Assembly (NCBI RefSeq): GCF_049389645.1
Contig: NZ_CP186540.1
Coordinates: 1,364,001-1,428,000, forward strand
Source: Alkalibacterium sp049389645
GTDB lineage: Bacteria > Bacillota > Bacilli > Lactobacillales > Carnobacteriaceae_A
Direction of reading: 5' to 3'
DNA: 64,000 nucleotides
Part shown: piece after piece, positions 1 to 8,375 of the stretch
How positions within the stretch are numbered: position 1 is the stretch's first letter
How the letters are laid out: the number at the start of each line of letters is the position of its first letter
Notes under the pieces: generated by a model
What the model saw: the letters and a program-made list of their open reading frames with translations, nothing else
The model's database searches: none
Told to the model about the DNA's origin: nothing
Position numbers and translations under genes: made by a program

Positions 1-2
1 AA

Positions 3-299
3 GGTATGCCAATCGGTACTAAAGTCACACTACGTGGCGATCGCATGTACGATTTCTTAGATAAATTAGTTACTGTTTCATTACCTCGTGTACGTGACTT
101 CCGTGGAGTTGGTAAAAACTCATTCGACGGACGTGGAAACTACACATTAGGAATCAAAGAGCAACTTATTTTCCCTGAAATCGATTATGATGATGTGGAC
201 AAAGTTCGCGGTATGGACATTGTTATTGTAACAACAGCTAACTCCGATGAAGAAGCTCGTGAATTACTTGGGCAATTGGGAATGCCGTTCCAGAAATAA
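3..299 (+). CDS. rplE: 50S ribosomal protein L5, 3' part
   Basis: This is the C-terminal part of L5, which binds 5S rRNA and helps form the central protuberance of the large subunit. The frame is open from the first bases of the window, so the N-terminal portion (roughly 80 of about 180 residues) lies upstream. Typical L5 features are visible: the LPRVRDFRGV stretch and the GRGNYTLGIKEQ segment, ending in the usual MPFQK-type tail. It sits 33 bp before rpsN in the spc operon order L5-S14-S8-L6-L18-S5-L30-L15-SecY. Only the 5' truncation by the window edge is unusual. Confidence 0.97.
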   Translation, partial: GMPIGTKVTLRGDRMYDFLDKLVTVSLPRVRDFRGVGKNSFDGRGNYTLGIKEQLIFPEIDYDDVDKVRGMDIVIVTTANSDEEARELLGQLGMPFQK

Positions 300-332
300 C
301 CTAAACTACCTATTAGGAGGGTAATTGTAAAA

Positions 333-518
333 ATGGCTAAAAAATCAATGATTGCAAAACACAAAAAACCAGCCAAGTTTTCGACACGTGAGTATACCCG
401 CTGTGAACGTTGTGGACGCCCACATTCTGTATACAAAAAATTTAAATTATGCCGTATTTGCTTGCGTGAGCTAGCTTATAAAGGTCAAATTCCTGGCTTG
501 AAAAAAGCAAGCTGGTAA
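333..518 (+). CDS. rpsN: 30S ribosomal protein S14, zinc-binding (type Z)
   Basis: This 61-residue S14 helps assemble the head of the small subunit. The short length and four cysteines (C24 and C27 in CERC, C40 and C43 in CRIC) identify the zinc-dependent form rather than the roughly 89-residue zinc-free paralogue. A clear AGGAGG lies upstream of the ATG. It lies between rplE and rpsH in the standard spc order. A zinc-independent S14 copy, if the organism has one, would be elsewhere. Confidence 0.97.
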   Translation: MAKKSMIAKHKKPAKFSTREYTRCERCGRPHSVYKKFKLCRICLRELAYKGQIPGLKKASW

Positions 519-556
519 AACAAAACGAAAACTCGCCGTAAAGGAGGCTACAACGA

Positions 557-955
557 ATGGTCATGACAGATCCAATTGCAGATTTCTTAACTCGTATTCG
601 TAACGCTAATAGCGCTCGTCATATGAAAGTGGAAATTCCTGCTTCTAACGTAAAAAAAGGTATGGCCGATATCCTGAAATCGGAAGGTTTCATTAAGGGT
701 GTTGAATTCGTGGAAGATGACAAACAAGGCATCATCCGCATTTTCTTGAAATATGGTCAGAACAACGAACGTGTTATTACTGGTTTGAAACGTATTTCTA
801 AACCAGGCTTACGCGTTTATGTCAACGCAGAAGAAATGCCTAAAGTGTTAAACGGACTAGGAATAGCTCTTGTTTCTACATCAGAAGGTATTGTAACAGA
901 TAAAATTGCTCGTGCTAAAAATATCGGTGGAGAAGTCCTCGCATACGTTTGGTAA
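557..955 (+). CDS. rpsH: 30S ribosomal protein S8
   Basis: S8 (132 residues) binds 16S rRNA helix 21 and in many bacteria is also the translational autoregulator of the spc operon. The N-terminus MVMTDPIADFLTRIRNAN and the C-terminal LVSTSEGIVTDK region are typical. Two starts are possible six bases apart; the first ATG follows GGAGG (543-547) at good spacing and gives the conserved MVMTDPIAD beginning. It is the third gene of the spc block in the window, with nothing atypical. Confidence 0.97.
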   Translation: MVMTDPIADFLTRIRNANSARHMKVEIPASNVKKGMADILKSEGFIKGVEFVEDDKQGIIRIFLKYGQNNERVITGLKRISKPGLRVYVNAEEMPKVLNGLGIALVSTSEGIVTDKIARAKNIGGEVLAYVW

Positions 956-987
956 TGAGTTAAGATAGATGAAGGAGGTGCCGGACT

Positions 988-1524
988 TTGAGCCGTATTG
1001 GAAAACTACCAATCACAATTCCTGAAGGTGTTGAAGTAAACATCGACGGAAACGTGATCACAGTTAAAGGGAAAAACGGAGAATTAACCCGTGAATTAAG
1101 CCCTGTTATTGATGTTAAAATTGAAGATAATCAAATGACTTTTGAGCGACATGATGAATCAAAAACTAGTCGTTCAATCCACGGAACAACTCGTGCCAAT
1201 GTTAATAACATGGTAGAGGGTGTTACTGTCGGTTTTGAAAAGATTCTTGAATTCAATGGTGTTGGTTACCGTGCACAAAAACAAGGTAACAAGTTGATTG
1301 TGAACGTTGGACTATCACATCCAGTTGAATTTGAAGAAGTAGAAGGACTAACAGTTGAGGTACCATCAAACACTGTTGTTTCTATTAAAGGTGCAAATAA
1401 AGAAAGCGTTGGCGCATTAGCTGCCAACATCCGTTCCACTCGCCCACCAGAACCTTATAAAGGTAAAGGGATTCGTTATCGTGGCGAAGTTGTACGTCGT
1501 AAAGAAGGTAAAACTGGTAAATAA
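988..1524 (+). CDS. rplF: 50S ribosomal protein L6
   Basis: L6 (178 residues) binds 23S rRNA near the sarcin-ricin loop and the factor-binding site. The N-terminal MSRIGKLPITIPEGVEV and the C-terminal RPPEPYKGKGIRYRGE motif are diagnostic, and the two alpha/beta repeats fill the normal length. The start is TTG at 988, chosen because it sits eight bases after GGAGG and gives the family's conserved SRIGK beginning. The gene lies between rpsH and rplR. Confidence 0.97.
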   Translation: MSRIGKLPITIPEGVEVNIDGNVITVKGKNGELTRELSPVIDVKIEDNQMTFERHDESKTSRSIHGTTRANVNNMVEGVTVGFEKILEFNGVGYRAQKQGNKLIVNVGLSHPVEFEEVEGLTVEVPSNTVVSIKGANKESVGALAANIRSTRPPEPYKGKGIRYRGEVVRRKEGKTGK

Positions 1525-1635
1525 TAAGTTGAAAGAGGACACTATAACAACTTGTTATATCGTTCTACTTTCCTTTTTACCGGGGAACCTGACAATCTCA
1601 TAACTATGAGAATTTTGAATAAAGAGGTGACAATT

Positions 1636-1992
1636 GTGATTACAAAACCAGATAAAAATAAGTTACGTCAAAAAAGACATAAACGCATTCGCAGAAACCT
1701 TTCTGGTACTGCTGTGCGCCCACGTTTAAGCGTGTTCCGTTCGAACACAAACATCTACGCTCAATTAATTGACGATGTAGAGGGTGTAACGCTCGCAAGT
1801 GCATCTTCCTTAGATACTAACGTTTCAGGAGATTCGAAAGTTGAAGAAGCTGCTGCAGTAGGAACTTTGCTTGCTAAACAAGCTAAAGACAAAGACATTT
1901 CTGTCGTTGTTTTCGACCGTGGAGGATATCAATATCACGGACGTGTGAAAGCTTTAGCAGACGCAGCTCGTGAAAACGGACTATCATTCTAA
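1636..1992 (+). CDS. rplR: 50S ribosomal protein L18
   Basis: L18 (118 residues) binds 5S rRNA together with L5. The reading frame is open further upstream, but GTG at 1636 is the likely start: it follows a GAGGTGA ribosome binding site and gives the canonical VITKPDKNKLRQKRHKRIR beginning, at normal length. The 28 codons upstream resemble no L18 extension. The C-terminal DRGGYQYHGRVKALADAARE is family-typical. It is followed by rpsE after 22 bp. Confidence 0.96.
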   Translation: MITKPDKNKLRQKRHKRIRRNLSGTAVRPRLSVFRSNTNIYAQLIDDVEGVTLASASSLDTNVSGDSKVEEAAAVGTLLAKQAKDKDISVVVFDRGGYQYHGRVKALADAARENGLSF

Positions 1993-2014
1993 AGAAAAGG
2001 AGGAATATCAGTAT

Positions 2015-2518
2015 ATGACAACTCATATAGATGCATCTAAATTAGATCTTGAAGATCGCGTAGTTTCAATCAACCGCGTAACTAAAGTTGTTAAAGGTGG
2101 ACGTCGTTTACGTTTCGCTGCTTTAGTAGTAGTCGGAGATAAAAACGGACATGTTGGTTTTGGTACAGGTAAAGCACAAGAAGTTCCAGAAGCAATCCGT
2201 AAAGCGATTGAAGCTGCTAAAACTAATATAGTAGAAGTGCCTATGGTAGGTACAACATTGCCTCATAAAGTTATCGGACGTCACGGTGGCGGGAATATAA
2301 TCTTGAAACCAGCTGCTGCCGGTTCTGGAGTTTCTGCTGGTGGTCCAGTACGTGCGGTATTAGAATTAGCTGGCGTACAAGACGTTTCTTCTAAGTCTGT
2401 CGGATCTAGTGCACCAATCAACATGATTCGTGCAACAATCGATGGAATTAAGCAATTGAAACGTGCGGAAGACGTAGCAAAACTTCGTGGGAAATCTGTC
2501 GAAGAATTACTTGGATAA
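2015..2518 (+). CDS. rpsE: 30S ribosomal protein S5
   Basis: S5 (167 residues) stabilises the decoding region of the small subunit; mutations in its loops affect fidelity and spectinomycin sensitivity. The N-terminal double-stranded-RNA-binding-like domain carries RVTKVVKGGRRLRFAALVVVGD and GTGKAQEVPEAIRKA. The ATG at 2015 follows AAAGGAGG; the frame's upstream extension into rplR has no family similarity and was excluded. It is followed closely by rpmD, consistent with one transcript. Confidence 0.97.
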   Translation: MTTHIDASKLDLEDRVVSINRVTKVVKGGRRLRFAALVVVGDKNGHVGFGTGKAQEVPEAIRKAIEAAKTNIVEVPMVGTTLPHKVIGRHGGGNIILKPAAAGSGVSAGGPVRAVLELAGVQDVSSKSVGSSAPINMIRATIDGIKQLKRAEDVAKLRGKSVEELLG

Positions 2519-2532
2519 GGAGAGATGACACA

Positions 2533-2712
2533 ATGGCAAACTTAGAAATCACTTTAAAACGTAGTTTAATTGGTCGTCCTCAAAGACAACACCAAGTAGT
2601 AAAATCTTTAGGTCTTAGAAAAATCAACTCTTCAGTTGTGAGACCTGATAACGATGCAGTGCGAGGCGCAATTAAACATATCGCTCATTTAGTAGAAGTT
2701 AAAGAAGTCTAA
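2533..2712 (+). CDS. rpmD: 50S ribosomal protein L30
   Basis: This is a 59-residue protein starting MANLEITLKRSLIGRPQRQH and containing SLGLRKINSSVVRPD, the typical L30 core. L30 is a small peripheral protein of the large subunit present in most bacteria. The ATG follows a GGAGAG ribosome binding site, 14 bp after rpsE. Length and position between S5 and L15 match the normal spc operon. Confidence 0.96.
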   Translation: MANLEITLKRSLIGRPQRQHQVVKSLGLRKINSSVVRPDNDAVRGAIKHIAHLVEVKEV

Positions 2713-2763
2713 TGAGCAAAAAGTACATTTAACAGAGTCTATTTAAAGGAGGTGCCAAGATTT

Positions 2764-3204
2764 ATGAAACTTCATGAACTAAAACCTGCCGAAGGATCTC
2801 GTAAAACACGCAACCGTGTTGGTCGTGGATCATCTTCTGGTAACGGAAAAACATCCGGTCGAGGTCAAAAAGGACAAAAATCACGTTCAGGCGGAGGAGT
2901 ACGTTTAGGTTTCGAAGGTGGACAAACTCCATTATTCCAAACTTTACCAAAACGTGGATTTACAAACTATACCCGTAAAGAATTTGCAATTGTCAATTTA
3001 GACACATTAAACCGTTTTGAAGAAGGAACAGAAGTTACTTCAGAATTACTAGTTAAATCAGGAGTAATCAAAAACAAAAAATCCGGGATTAAAGTTTTGG
3101 CGAAAGGTAACATTGATCGCAAACTTACTGTGAAAGCACACAAGTTTTCTGCTGCAGCTAAAGAAGCAATCGAAACTGCCGGTGGATCAGTAGAGGTGAT
3201 GTAA
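2764..3204 (+). CDS. rplO: 50S ribosomal protein L15
   Basis: L15 (146 residues) is a late-assembly protein of the large subunit. Its glycine/arginine-rich N-terminal extension (VGRGSSSGNGKTSGRGQKG, GGVRLGFEGGQTP) threads into 23S rRNA. An upstream GTG overlaps the Shine-Dalgarno sequence, so the ATG at 2764, giving MKLHELKPAEGSRK, is the start. secY begins two bases after its stop, implying translational coupling, as is common for rplO-secY. Confidence 0.97.
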   Translation: MKLHELKPAEGSRKTRNRVGRGSSSGNGKTSGRGQKGQKSRSGGGVRLGFEGGQTPLFQTLPKRGFTNYTRKEFAIVNLDTLNRFEEGTEVTSELLVKSGVIKNKKSGIKVLAKGNIDRKLTVKAHKFSAAAKEAIETAGGSVEVM

Positions 3205-3206
3205 GG

Positions 3207-4505
3207 ATGATCGAGCTGATTAAAGGTGTTATTAAAGAAAAAGATGTTCGTAGTCGTGTGATGTTCACCCTTGGCATTTTAATTATTTTTCGTTTAGGTA
3301 CACACCTTACAGTGCCTGGCGTAAATGCAGATTCCTTAGGTGATTTATCAAGTACTGGTTTATTCAACTTATTAGACACTTTTGGTGGTGGTGCCCTTAG
3401 CAGTTATTCAGTATTTGCTTTAGGTGTTTCACCTTACATTACGTCTTCTATCGTCATTCAACTATTGCAAATGGACGTCATTCCCAAATTCAAGGAATGG
3501 TCTGAGCAAGGTGAAGTCGGTCGTAGAAAGTTAAACCAAGTAACACGCTATTTAACGATTTTCTTAGCATTTTTCCAAGCTATCGGTATTTCTTATGGAT
3601 TCAATGCATTAACAGGTTTAGGGTTAGTTCGTAATCCGGGACCGACAACATATATTACCATTGCAATCATATTAACAGCAGGAACGATGCTAGTCATGTG
3701 GCTAGGTGAGATGATCACTGTTCACGGTTTCGGGAACGGCGTATCGTTCATCATCTTTTCTGGTATTATTGCACGTTTTCCGCAGGACATTGGTCAATTT
3801 TATAACACTCAAATTAGAAATGCAGGAGATGAAATCGTTAGTGCCTGGGTACTAGCAAGTACCATCATCATTGTATTCATCTTACTGGTGTTATTGGTCA
3901 CTTATGTAGAAAACGCTAAACGTAATATACCGGTTCGTTACTCTAAACGTGCAAGCACTTCGAAAGATAGTGCTGTATTGCCATTGAAAGTAAACTCAGC
4001 TGGTGTTATTCCAGTTATTTTTGCTAGTTCGTTTCTTATGACGCCACAGATTATTCTTGGGTATTTTGCTCAAGGTAATCAGGACGCGGGATGGTTCCAA
4101 GTGTTGAATAGTGTATTCAACCTTCAAGAACCGATGGGTGCTGTCCTTTATACAGTGCTTATTGTCTTGTTTACGTTCTTCTATGCGTTTATTCAGGTCA
4201 ATCCTGAAAAAGCTGCTGAAAATTTACAAAAACAAAATGGCTATATCCCTAGTATTCGTCCAGGACGAGCAACCGAAGAGTACATTGGTTACATGCTTAT
4301 ACGCTTAAGTACAGTGGGAGCCATTTATTTAGGAACGATTTCATTGCTTCCAATTATTGCTTCTGCTTTATTCAATCTGCCTGGTTCGATTGCATTAGGA
4401 GGAACAAGTTTACTCATCGTAGTTGGTGTAGCACTTGACTCTATGCGTCAGCTGGAAGGGTTATTAAGTAAGAAGAATTACCAAGGTTTCATTCAGCAAT
4501 CTTAA
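3207..4505 (+). CDS. secY: Protein translocase subunit SecY
   Basis: SecY (432 residues) forms the protein-conducting channel of the Sec translocon with SecE and SecG, in the cytoplasmic membrane. Ten hydrophobic segments are apparent, and the GLGLVRNPG, NGVSFIIFSGI and VRYSKRA regions plus the C-terminal LLIVVGVALDSMRQLEG are typical. The ATG overlaps the rplO end region with a GTAAGG ribosome binding site. The segment from 4506 to 4624 has no gene. It contains a hairpin-like stretch (TACCCAAATGTCATTGAGACATTAG) but no clear terminator. Confidence 0.97.
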   Translation: MIELIKGVIKEKDVRSRVMFTLGILIIFRLGTHLTVPGVNADSLGDLSSTGLFNLLDTFGGGALSSYSVFALGVSPYITSSIVIQLLQMDVIPKFKEWSEQGEVGRRKLNQVTRYLTIFLAFFQAIGISYGFNALTGLGLVRNPGPTTYITIAIILTAGTMLVMWLGEMITVHGFGNGVSFIIFSGIIARFPQDIGQFYNTQIRNAGDEIVSAWVLASTIIIVFILLVLLVTYVENAKRNIPVRYSKRASTSKDSAVLPLKVNSAGVIPVIFASSFLMTPQIILGYFAQGNQDAGWFQVLNSVFNLQEPMGAVLYTVLIVLFTFFYAFIQVNPEKAAENLQKQNGYIPSIRPGRATEEYIGYMLIRLSTVGAIYLGTISLLPIIASALFNLPGSIALGGTSLLIVVGVALDSMRQLEGLLSKKNYQGFIQQS

Positions 4506-4624
4506 ACGGTCATTGACAATTGAATTAAGACGATTTACCCAAATGTCATTGAGACATTAGTGGGTGGATCGATCTTTTTCCAATTATGCTGATGAAATAT
4601 CTGAACTAAAAAGGAGGAAGCGTG

Positions 4625-5269
4625 ATGAATTTAATCCTATTGGGACTTCCTGGAGCTGGTAAAGGAACGCAAGCATCACTGATATCGGATAAATACAATA
4701 TCCCACATATTTCAACCGGAGATATGTTTCGTGCAGCTATGAAGAACAAAACGGCTCTCGGTTTAAAAGCAAAAAAGTATATGGATGAAGGCGAACTTGT
4801 TCCAGACAGTGTAACAAATGGAATAGTTAAAGAGCGTCTACAACTAGATGATGCAAAAAGAGGATTTTTACTCGATGGATATCCTCGCACATTGAATCAA
4901 GCTCAAGCGTTACAGCAGGCTCTATCTTCTTCAAACAGAAGACTGGATCATGTGCTTTACATCAAAGTACCGAAAGGAATTTTGATGGAGCGTTTAACAG
5001 GCAGATTCATGTGTTCAAATTGTGGAGCGACCTATCATAAAGTAGCAAATCCACCTAAAGTGGAAGGTACCTGTGATAAATGTGGTTCACATGATTTTTA
5101 TCAAAGAGAAGACGATAAACCGGAAACGGTCGAAAAGCGCATTAACGTGAATGAAGAGCAAACGGAAAAACTTGCTAAACACTATAGCGACTTTAATCTC
5201 GTCAGAGAAATTGACGGCGAACAAAGTCCGAAAAAAGTTTTCCAAGACATTGTGGACCAATTAAACTAA
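4625..5269 (+). CDS. adk: Adenylate kinase
   Basis: Adenylate kinase converts AMP + ATP to 2 ADP in the cytosol. The 214-residue protein has the P-loop GLPGAGKGT at 7-15, the FLLDGYPRT segment, and a zinc-stabilised LID with four cysteines (C130, C133, C150, C153), as in Gram-positive long-form kinases. GTG at 4622 is in frame, but ATG at 4625 has better spacing from AGGAGG. In many bacteria map follows adk; here infA follows after a 173-bp gap with its own promoter, and map is at 59162. Confidence 0.97.
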   Translation: MNLILLGLPGAGKGTQASLISDKYNIPHISTGDMFRAAMKNKTALGLKAKKYMDEGELVPDSVTNGIVKERLQLDDAKRGFLLDGYPRTLNQAQALQQALSSSNRRLDHVLYIKVPKGILMERLTGRFMCSNCGATYHKVANPPKVEGTCDKCGSHDFYQREDDKPETVEKRINVNEEQTEKLAKHYSDFNLVREIDGEQSPKKVFQDIVDQLN

Positions 5270-5295
5270 GAAGTCCGATGTTTTATGATGAATCC

Positions 5296-5324
5296 TTGCA
5301 ATGATCATGTATGCATGTTATAAT
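5296..5324 (+). promoter_or_regulatory. Promoter for infA-rplQ segment
   Basis: TTGCAA at 5296-5301 and a perfect TATAAT at 5319-5324 are separated by 17 bp, and a TG lies just upstream of the -10 (extended -10). It lies downstream of adk and about 110 bp before infA, so the infA-rpmJ-rpsM-rpsK-rpoA-rplQ genes can be transcribed independently of the upstream spc genes. Confidence 0.75.
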
Positions 5325-5442
5325 AGTACGAGCGTCAAAATGTAAAGATGTATTCAACTATTAGAGCGTAAATTTTGTGAGATGTCATAGTTTCACTCTA
5401 TTAATGCGTACAAATGTGAGATATCAAAGGAGGAAACCAGGC

Positions 5443-5661
5443 GTGGTAAAAGACGACGTTATAGAGATTGAAGGAAAAGTCCTAGAAACATTACCTAATG
5501 CAATGTTCAAAGTAGAACTTGAGAATGGTCATGAAATTCTAGCACACGTTTCTGGCAAAATCCGTATGAACTACATTCGGATACTGCCTGGGGATAAGGT
5601 AACAGTCGAAATGTCTCCGTATGATTTAACACGTGGACGCATTACGTATCGATTTAAATAA
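5443..5661 (+). CDS. infA: Translation initiation factor IF-1
   Basis: IF-1 (72 residues, the standard length) binds the A site of the 30S subunit during initiation and is an OB-fold protein. The start is GTG at 5443, eight bases after AAAGGAGG. It gives VKDDVIEIEGKVLETLPNAM, the exact family beginning; the 22 upstream in-frame codons are leader. The C-terminal SPYDLTRGRITYRFK is diagnostic. rpmJ follows after 36 bp. Confidence 0.97.
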   Translation: MVKDDVIEIEGKVLETLPNAMFKVELENGHEILAHVSGKIRMNYIRILPGDKVTVEMSPYDLTRGRITYRFK

Positions 5662-5697
5662 GCTTAGGACTCCGAAGAAATCAAGGAGGGACAGTTC

Positions 5698-5811
5698 ATG
5701 AAAGTAAGACCATCAGTAAAAAAAATGTGTGATAAGTGTAAAGTGATCCGTCGTAATGGCCGAGTAATGGTTATATGCGAAAATCCTAAACACAAACAAC
5801 GTCAAGGATAA
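5698..5811 (+). CDS. rpmJ: 50S ribosomal protein L36
   Basis: This 37-residue protein beginning MKVRPSVKKMCDKCKVIRR is the smallest ribosomal protein and stabilises the large subunit near the peptidyl transferase centre. It keeps a zinc ribbon (C11, C14, C27 and H32 in ICENPKH), so it is the zinc-binding form. AAGGAGGG precedes the ATG. It lies between infA and rpsM as usual. Confidence 0.97.
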   Translation: MKVRPSVKKMCDKCKVIRRNGRVMVICENPKHKQRQG

Positions 5812-5835
5812 TTTCTAAACAGGAGGTGCATAGAC

Positions 5836-6201
5836 ATGGCTCGTATAGCAGGTGTAGATATTCCACGCGACAAACATATCGTCATTTCATTAACTTATAT
5901 TTATGGAATCGGTAAAACTACAGCAAAAGAAATTTTAGTAGCTGCAGGAGTTCCAGAAGAAACTCGCGTCCGTGAATTAACAAACGATCAACTAGATTCA
6001 ATCCGTGCTGAAGTAGATAAACGTAAAATTGAAGGAGATCTTCGTCGTGAAGTTAGCCAAAACATTAAACGTTTAATCGAAATAGGATCATACCGTGGCA
6101 TTCGTCACCGTCGTGGTTTACCAGTACGTGGTCAAAATACTAAAAACAATGCGCGTACGCGTAAAGGCAAAGCAGTCGCTATTGCCGGCAAGAAAAAATA
6201 A
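5836..6201 (+). CDS. rpsM: 30S ribosomal protein S13
   Basis: S13 (121 residues) contacts the P-site tRNA and bridges to the large subunit. MARIAGVDIPRDKHIVISLT and YIYGIGKTTAKEIL (helix-two-turn-helix) are conserved, and the basic tail RTRKGKAVAIAGKKK is present. AGGAGG precedes the ATG by eight bases. It begins the alpha-operon order S13-S11-RpoA-L17. Confidence 0.97.
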   Translation: MARIAGVDIPRDKHIVISLTYIYGIGKTTAKEILVAAGVPEETRVRELTNDQLDSIRAEVDKRKIEGDLRREVSQNIKRLIEIGSYRGIRHRRGLPVRGQNTKNNARTRKGKAVAIAGKKK

Positions 6202-6230
6202 TCACCAAAAGTTAGGAGGTCAATCTACGT

Positions 6231-6629
6231 ATGGCTAAAGTGAAAAGACCCGCTCGCAATCGTAAGCGCAGAGTGAAAAAGAATATTGAACATGGAGTAG
6301 CACATATTCGTTCAACATTCAATAATACAATCGTAATGATAACTGATGTACATGGAAATGCAATTTCTTGGTCTTCTGCAGGAGCATTAGGTTTTAGAGG
6401 TTCTCGTAAATCTACTCCCTTTGCTGCTCAAATGGCTGCTGAAGCTGCTGCAAAAGGCGGCATGGAAAACGGCATGAAATCAATCGAGGTTTGTGTAAAA
6501 GGACCTGGATCTGGTCGAGAAGCTGCAATCCGTTCATTGCAAGCAACAGGATTAGAAGTCACTGCAATTCGTGACGTAACACCGGTACCACATAACGGTT
6601 GCCGTCCTCCAAAACGTCGTCGTGTATAA
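6231..6629 (+). CDS. rpsK: 30S ribosomal protein S11
   Basis: S11 (132 residues) lines the mRNA exit region on the platform of the small subunit. Recognisable features are HIRSTFNNTIVMITDVHGN, the SRKSTPFAAQMAAE helix and the C-terminal PVPHNGCRPPKRRRV. The N-terminal extension VKRPARNRKRRVKKN is slightly longer than in Bacillus. AGGAGG precedes the ATG, 29 bp after rpsM. Confidence 0.97.
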   Translation: MAKVKRPARNRKRRVKKNIEHGVAHIRSTFNNTIVMITDVHGNAISWSSAGALGFRGSRKSTPFAAQMAAEAAAKGGMENGMKSIEVCVKGPGSGREAAIRSLQATGLEVTAIRDVTPVPHNGCRPPKRRRV

Positions 6630-6698
6630 TAAAATATACTAATGGTGTCGTTTTTGGGATAGCGTTAATTAACGTTTTGAAAGGGGTAAACGGATTAT

Positions 6699-7643
6699 AT
6701 GATCGAAATTGAAAAACCGGTAATAGAAACAGTTGAGATCAGTGAAGATGGGAAATTTGGTAAGTTTGTCGTAGAACCGCTAGAGCGAGGATACGGTACA
6801 ACATTAGGTAATTCCTTACGCCGCATCTTATTGTCATCTTTGCCAGGTGCTGCCGTCACAACTTTACAAATCGATGGTGTTTTACATGAATTCACTGCAA
6901 TCGATGGTGTTGTTGAAGACGTCACTGCCATCATTTTAAACTTGAAGAAACTTGCACTTAAGTTGTATTCTGAAGAAACAAAAACCATTGAAATAGATAT
7001 CGAAGGGCCCGCAACTGTAACAGCTGCAGACGTTATTTTCGACAGCGATGTTGAAATAATGAACCCGGATCTCTATATTTGTACAGTCTCTGAAGGTGGA
7101 CACTTGCATGCTCGCATGGAAGCGCACAAAGGCAGAGGATATGTACGTGCTGAACACAACAAACACGATGATATGCCGATAGGTGTATTACCGGTTGATT
7201 CGATATATACCCCAATTAGCCGCGTAAATTACCATGTCGAAAATACACGTGTTGGAGAAAAAGAACAATATGACAAGTTAACTCTTGACGTCTGGACAGA
7301 CGGATCGATTTCTCCAGAAGATGGTGTCAGTCTGGCTGCTAAAATCATGACTGAACATTTAAATATTTTTGTTAACTTAACAGAAGAAGCTCGTGAAGCA
7401 GAGATTATGGTCGAAAAAGAAGAAACACAAATGGAAAAAATGTTGGAGATGACCATCGAAGAGTTGGATCTATCTGTGCGTTCTTATAACTGCTTGAAAC
7501 GAGCTGGCATCAACACTGTTCAGGAATTAACAAATAAAACAGAACCAGAAATGATGAAAGTCCGTAACTTAGGGCGTAAATCGCTGGAAGAAGTAAAATT
7601 AAAACTTGGCGAGCTAGATTTAGGCTTACGCGAAGAAGAATAA
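6699..7643 (+). CDS. rpoA: DNA-directed RNA polymerase subunit alpha
   Basis: The alpha subunit (314 residues) dimerises through its N-terminal domain to scaffold polymerase assembly. Its C-terminal domain contacts UP elements and activators. The N-terminal assembly motif GYGTTLGNSLRRILLSSLPG is at about 30-50. The C-terminal domain, after an acidic linker, carries the helix-hairpin-helix region RAGINTVQELTNKTEPEM and NLGRKSLEEVKLKL. AAAGGGG lies 13 bases before the ATG. The gene sits between rpsK and rplQ in normal order. Confidence 0.97.
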   Translation: MIEIEKPVIETVEISEDGKFGKFVVEPLERGYGTTLGNSLRRILLSSLPGAAVTTLQIDGVLHEFTAIDGVVEDVTAIILNLKKLALKLYSEETKTIEIDIEGPATVTAADVIFDSDVEIMNPDLYICTVSEGGHLHARMEAHKGRGYVRAEHNKHDDMPIGVLPVDSIYTPISRVNYHVENTRVGEKEQYDKLTLDVWTDGSISPEDGVSLAAKIMTEHLNIFVNLTEEAREAEIMVEKEETQMEKMLEMTIEELDLSVRSYNCLKRAGINTVQELTNKTEPEMMKVRNLGRKSLEEVKLKLGELDLGLREEE

Positions 7644-7669
7644 TTTGTGTTTAAGGAGGATTTCAACCA

Positions 7670-8086
7670 ATGGGTTATCGTAAATTAGGACGTACTAGCT
7701 CTCAACGTAAAGCAATGCTTCGTGATTTAACATCTGATTTGTTTATCAACGAACGTATTGTGACTACTGTGACTCGTGCCAAAGAAGTATCTAAAATGGC
7801 AGATAGAATGATCACATTAGGCAAACGTGGAGACTTGCACGCACGTCGTCAAGCTGCCGCTTTTGTTCGTAACGAATTAGCAACTGTATCAGAAACTGAA
7901 GACGAAATCGTAGTACAATCAGTATTGCAAAAATTATTCAACGATTTAGGCCCTCGTTTTGCAGAACGCAATGGAGGATATACTCGTGTATTGAAAATGG
8001 GACCTCGTCGTGGTGACGGTGCTCCAATGGCTGTTTTGGAATTAGTAGAAAAAACAGCAGTTTCAAGCGATGTAGACGCTGAATAA
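7670..8086 (+). CDS. rplQ: 50S ribosomal protein L17
   Basis: L17 (138 residues) lies near the polypeptide exit. MGYRKLGRTSSQRKAMLRDL and GGYTRVLKMGPRRGDGAPM are diagnostic. It is somewhat longer than the roughly 127 residues of Bacillus, with a short acidic tail (VSSDVDAE). AAGGAGG precedes the ATG. It closes the ribosomal block; the 374 bp to ecfA1 hold a strong hairpin and a possible promoter but no convincing gene. Confidence 0.97.
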   Translation: MGYRKLGRTSSQRKAMLRDLTSDLFINERIVTTVTRAKEVSKMADRMITLGKRGDLHARRQAAAFVRNELATVSETEDEIVVQSVLQKLFNDLGPRFAERNGGYTRVLKMGPRRGDGAPMAVLELVEKTAVSSDVDAE

Positions 8087-8177
8087 TTAAAGTTTAATAA
8101 ACTATAACCAAATCACTTTTGGATGTATGATGAGCGTTATGATGATGGAAGGAACTATTTTCCAAGTGTCTAGCTCA

Positions 8178-8207
8178 GTTTCTCCTGGGGACATCCTCAG
8201 GAGAAAC
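8178..8207. repeat. Perfect hairpin between rplQ and ecfA1
   Basis: GTTTCTCCTGGGG and its complement (one G-U pair) form a 13-bp stem closed by the four-base loop ACAT. The next T-run starts about 18 bases after the stem, so it is not a textbook intrinsic terminator, although it may end the ribosomal transcript or protect its 3' end. The right arm, CCTCAGGAGAAAC, resembles the CTCAGGGAGAAACC core of the 51-bp arrays at 11150 and 33910. Confidence 0.6.
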
Positions 8208-8346
8208 GCCATATATCGTGAAGTGTTTTTTTATTATCATTAATAAACCATACATAAGCAACTGCTCGATCTTAAATCCTAACATTTCATACTCGCTTTT
8301 ATGTTCGAAAATTTATTATTTAAAAGGTATTCAAACGTTTTCGCTA

Positions 8347-8375
8347 TTGTTATACTTGGGTGTTTTTGGTAATCT
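8347..8375 (+). promoter_or_regulatory. Possible promoter for ecfA1A2T
   Basis: TTGTTA (8347-8352) and TAATCT (8370-8375) are 17 bp apart, about 85 bp upstream of ecfA1. This is a moderate match only; a TTGACA at 8404 has no good -10 partner. The call rests on spacing and position after the rplQ hairpin. Confidence 0.35.
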
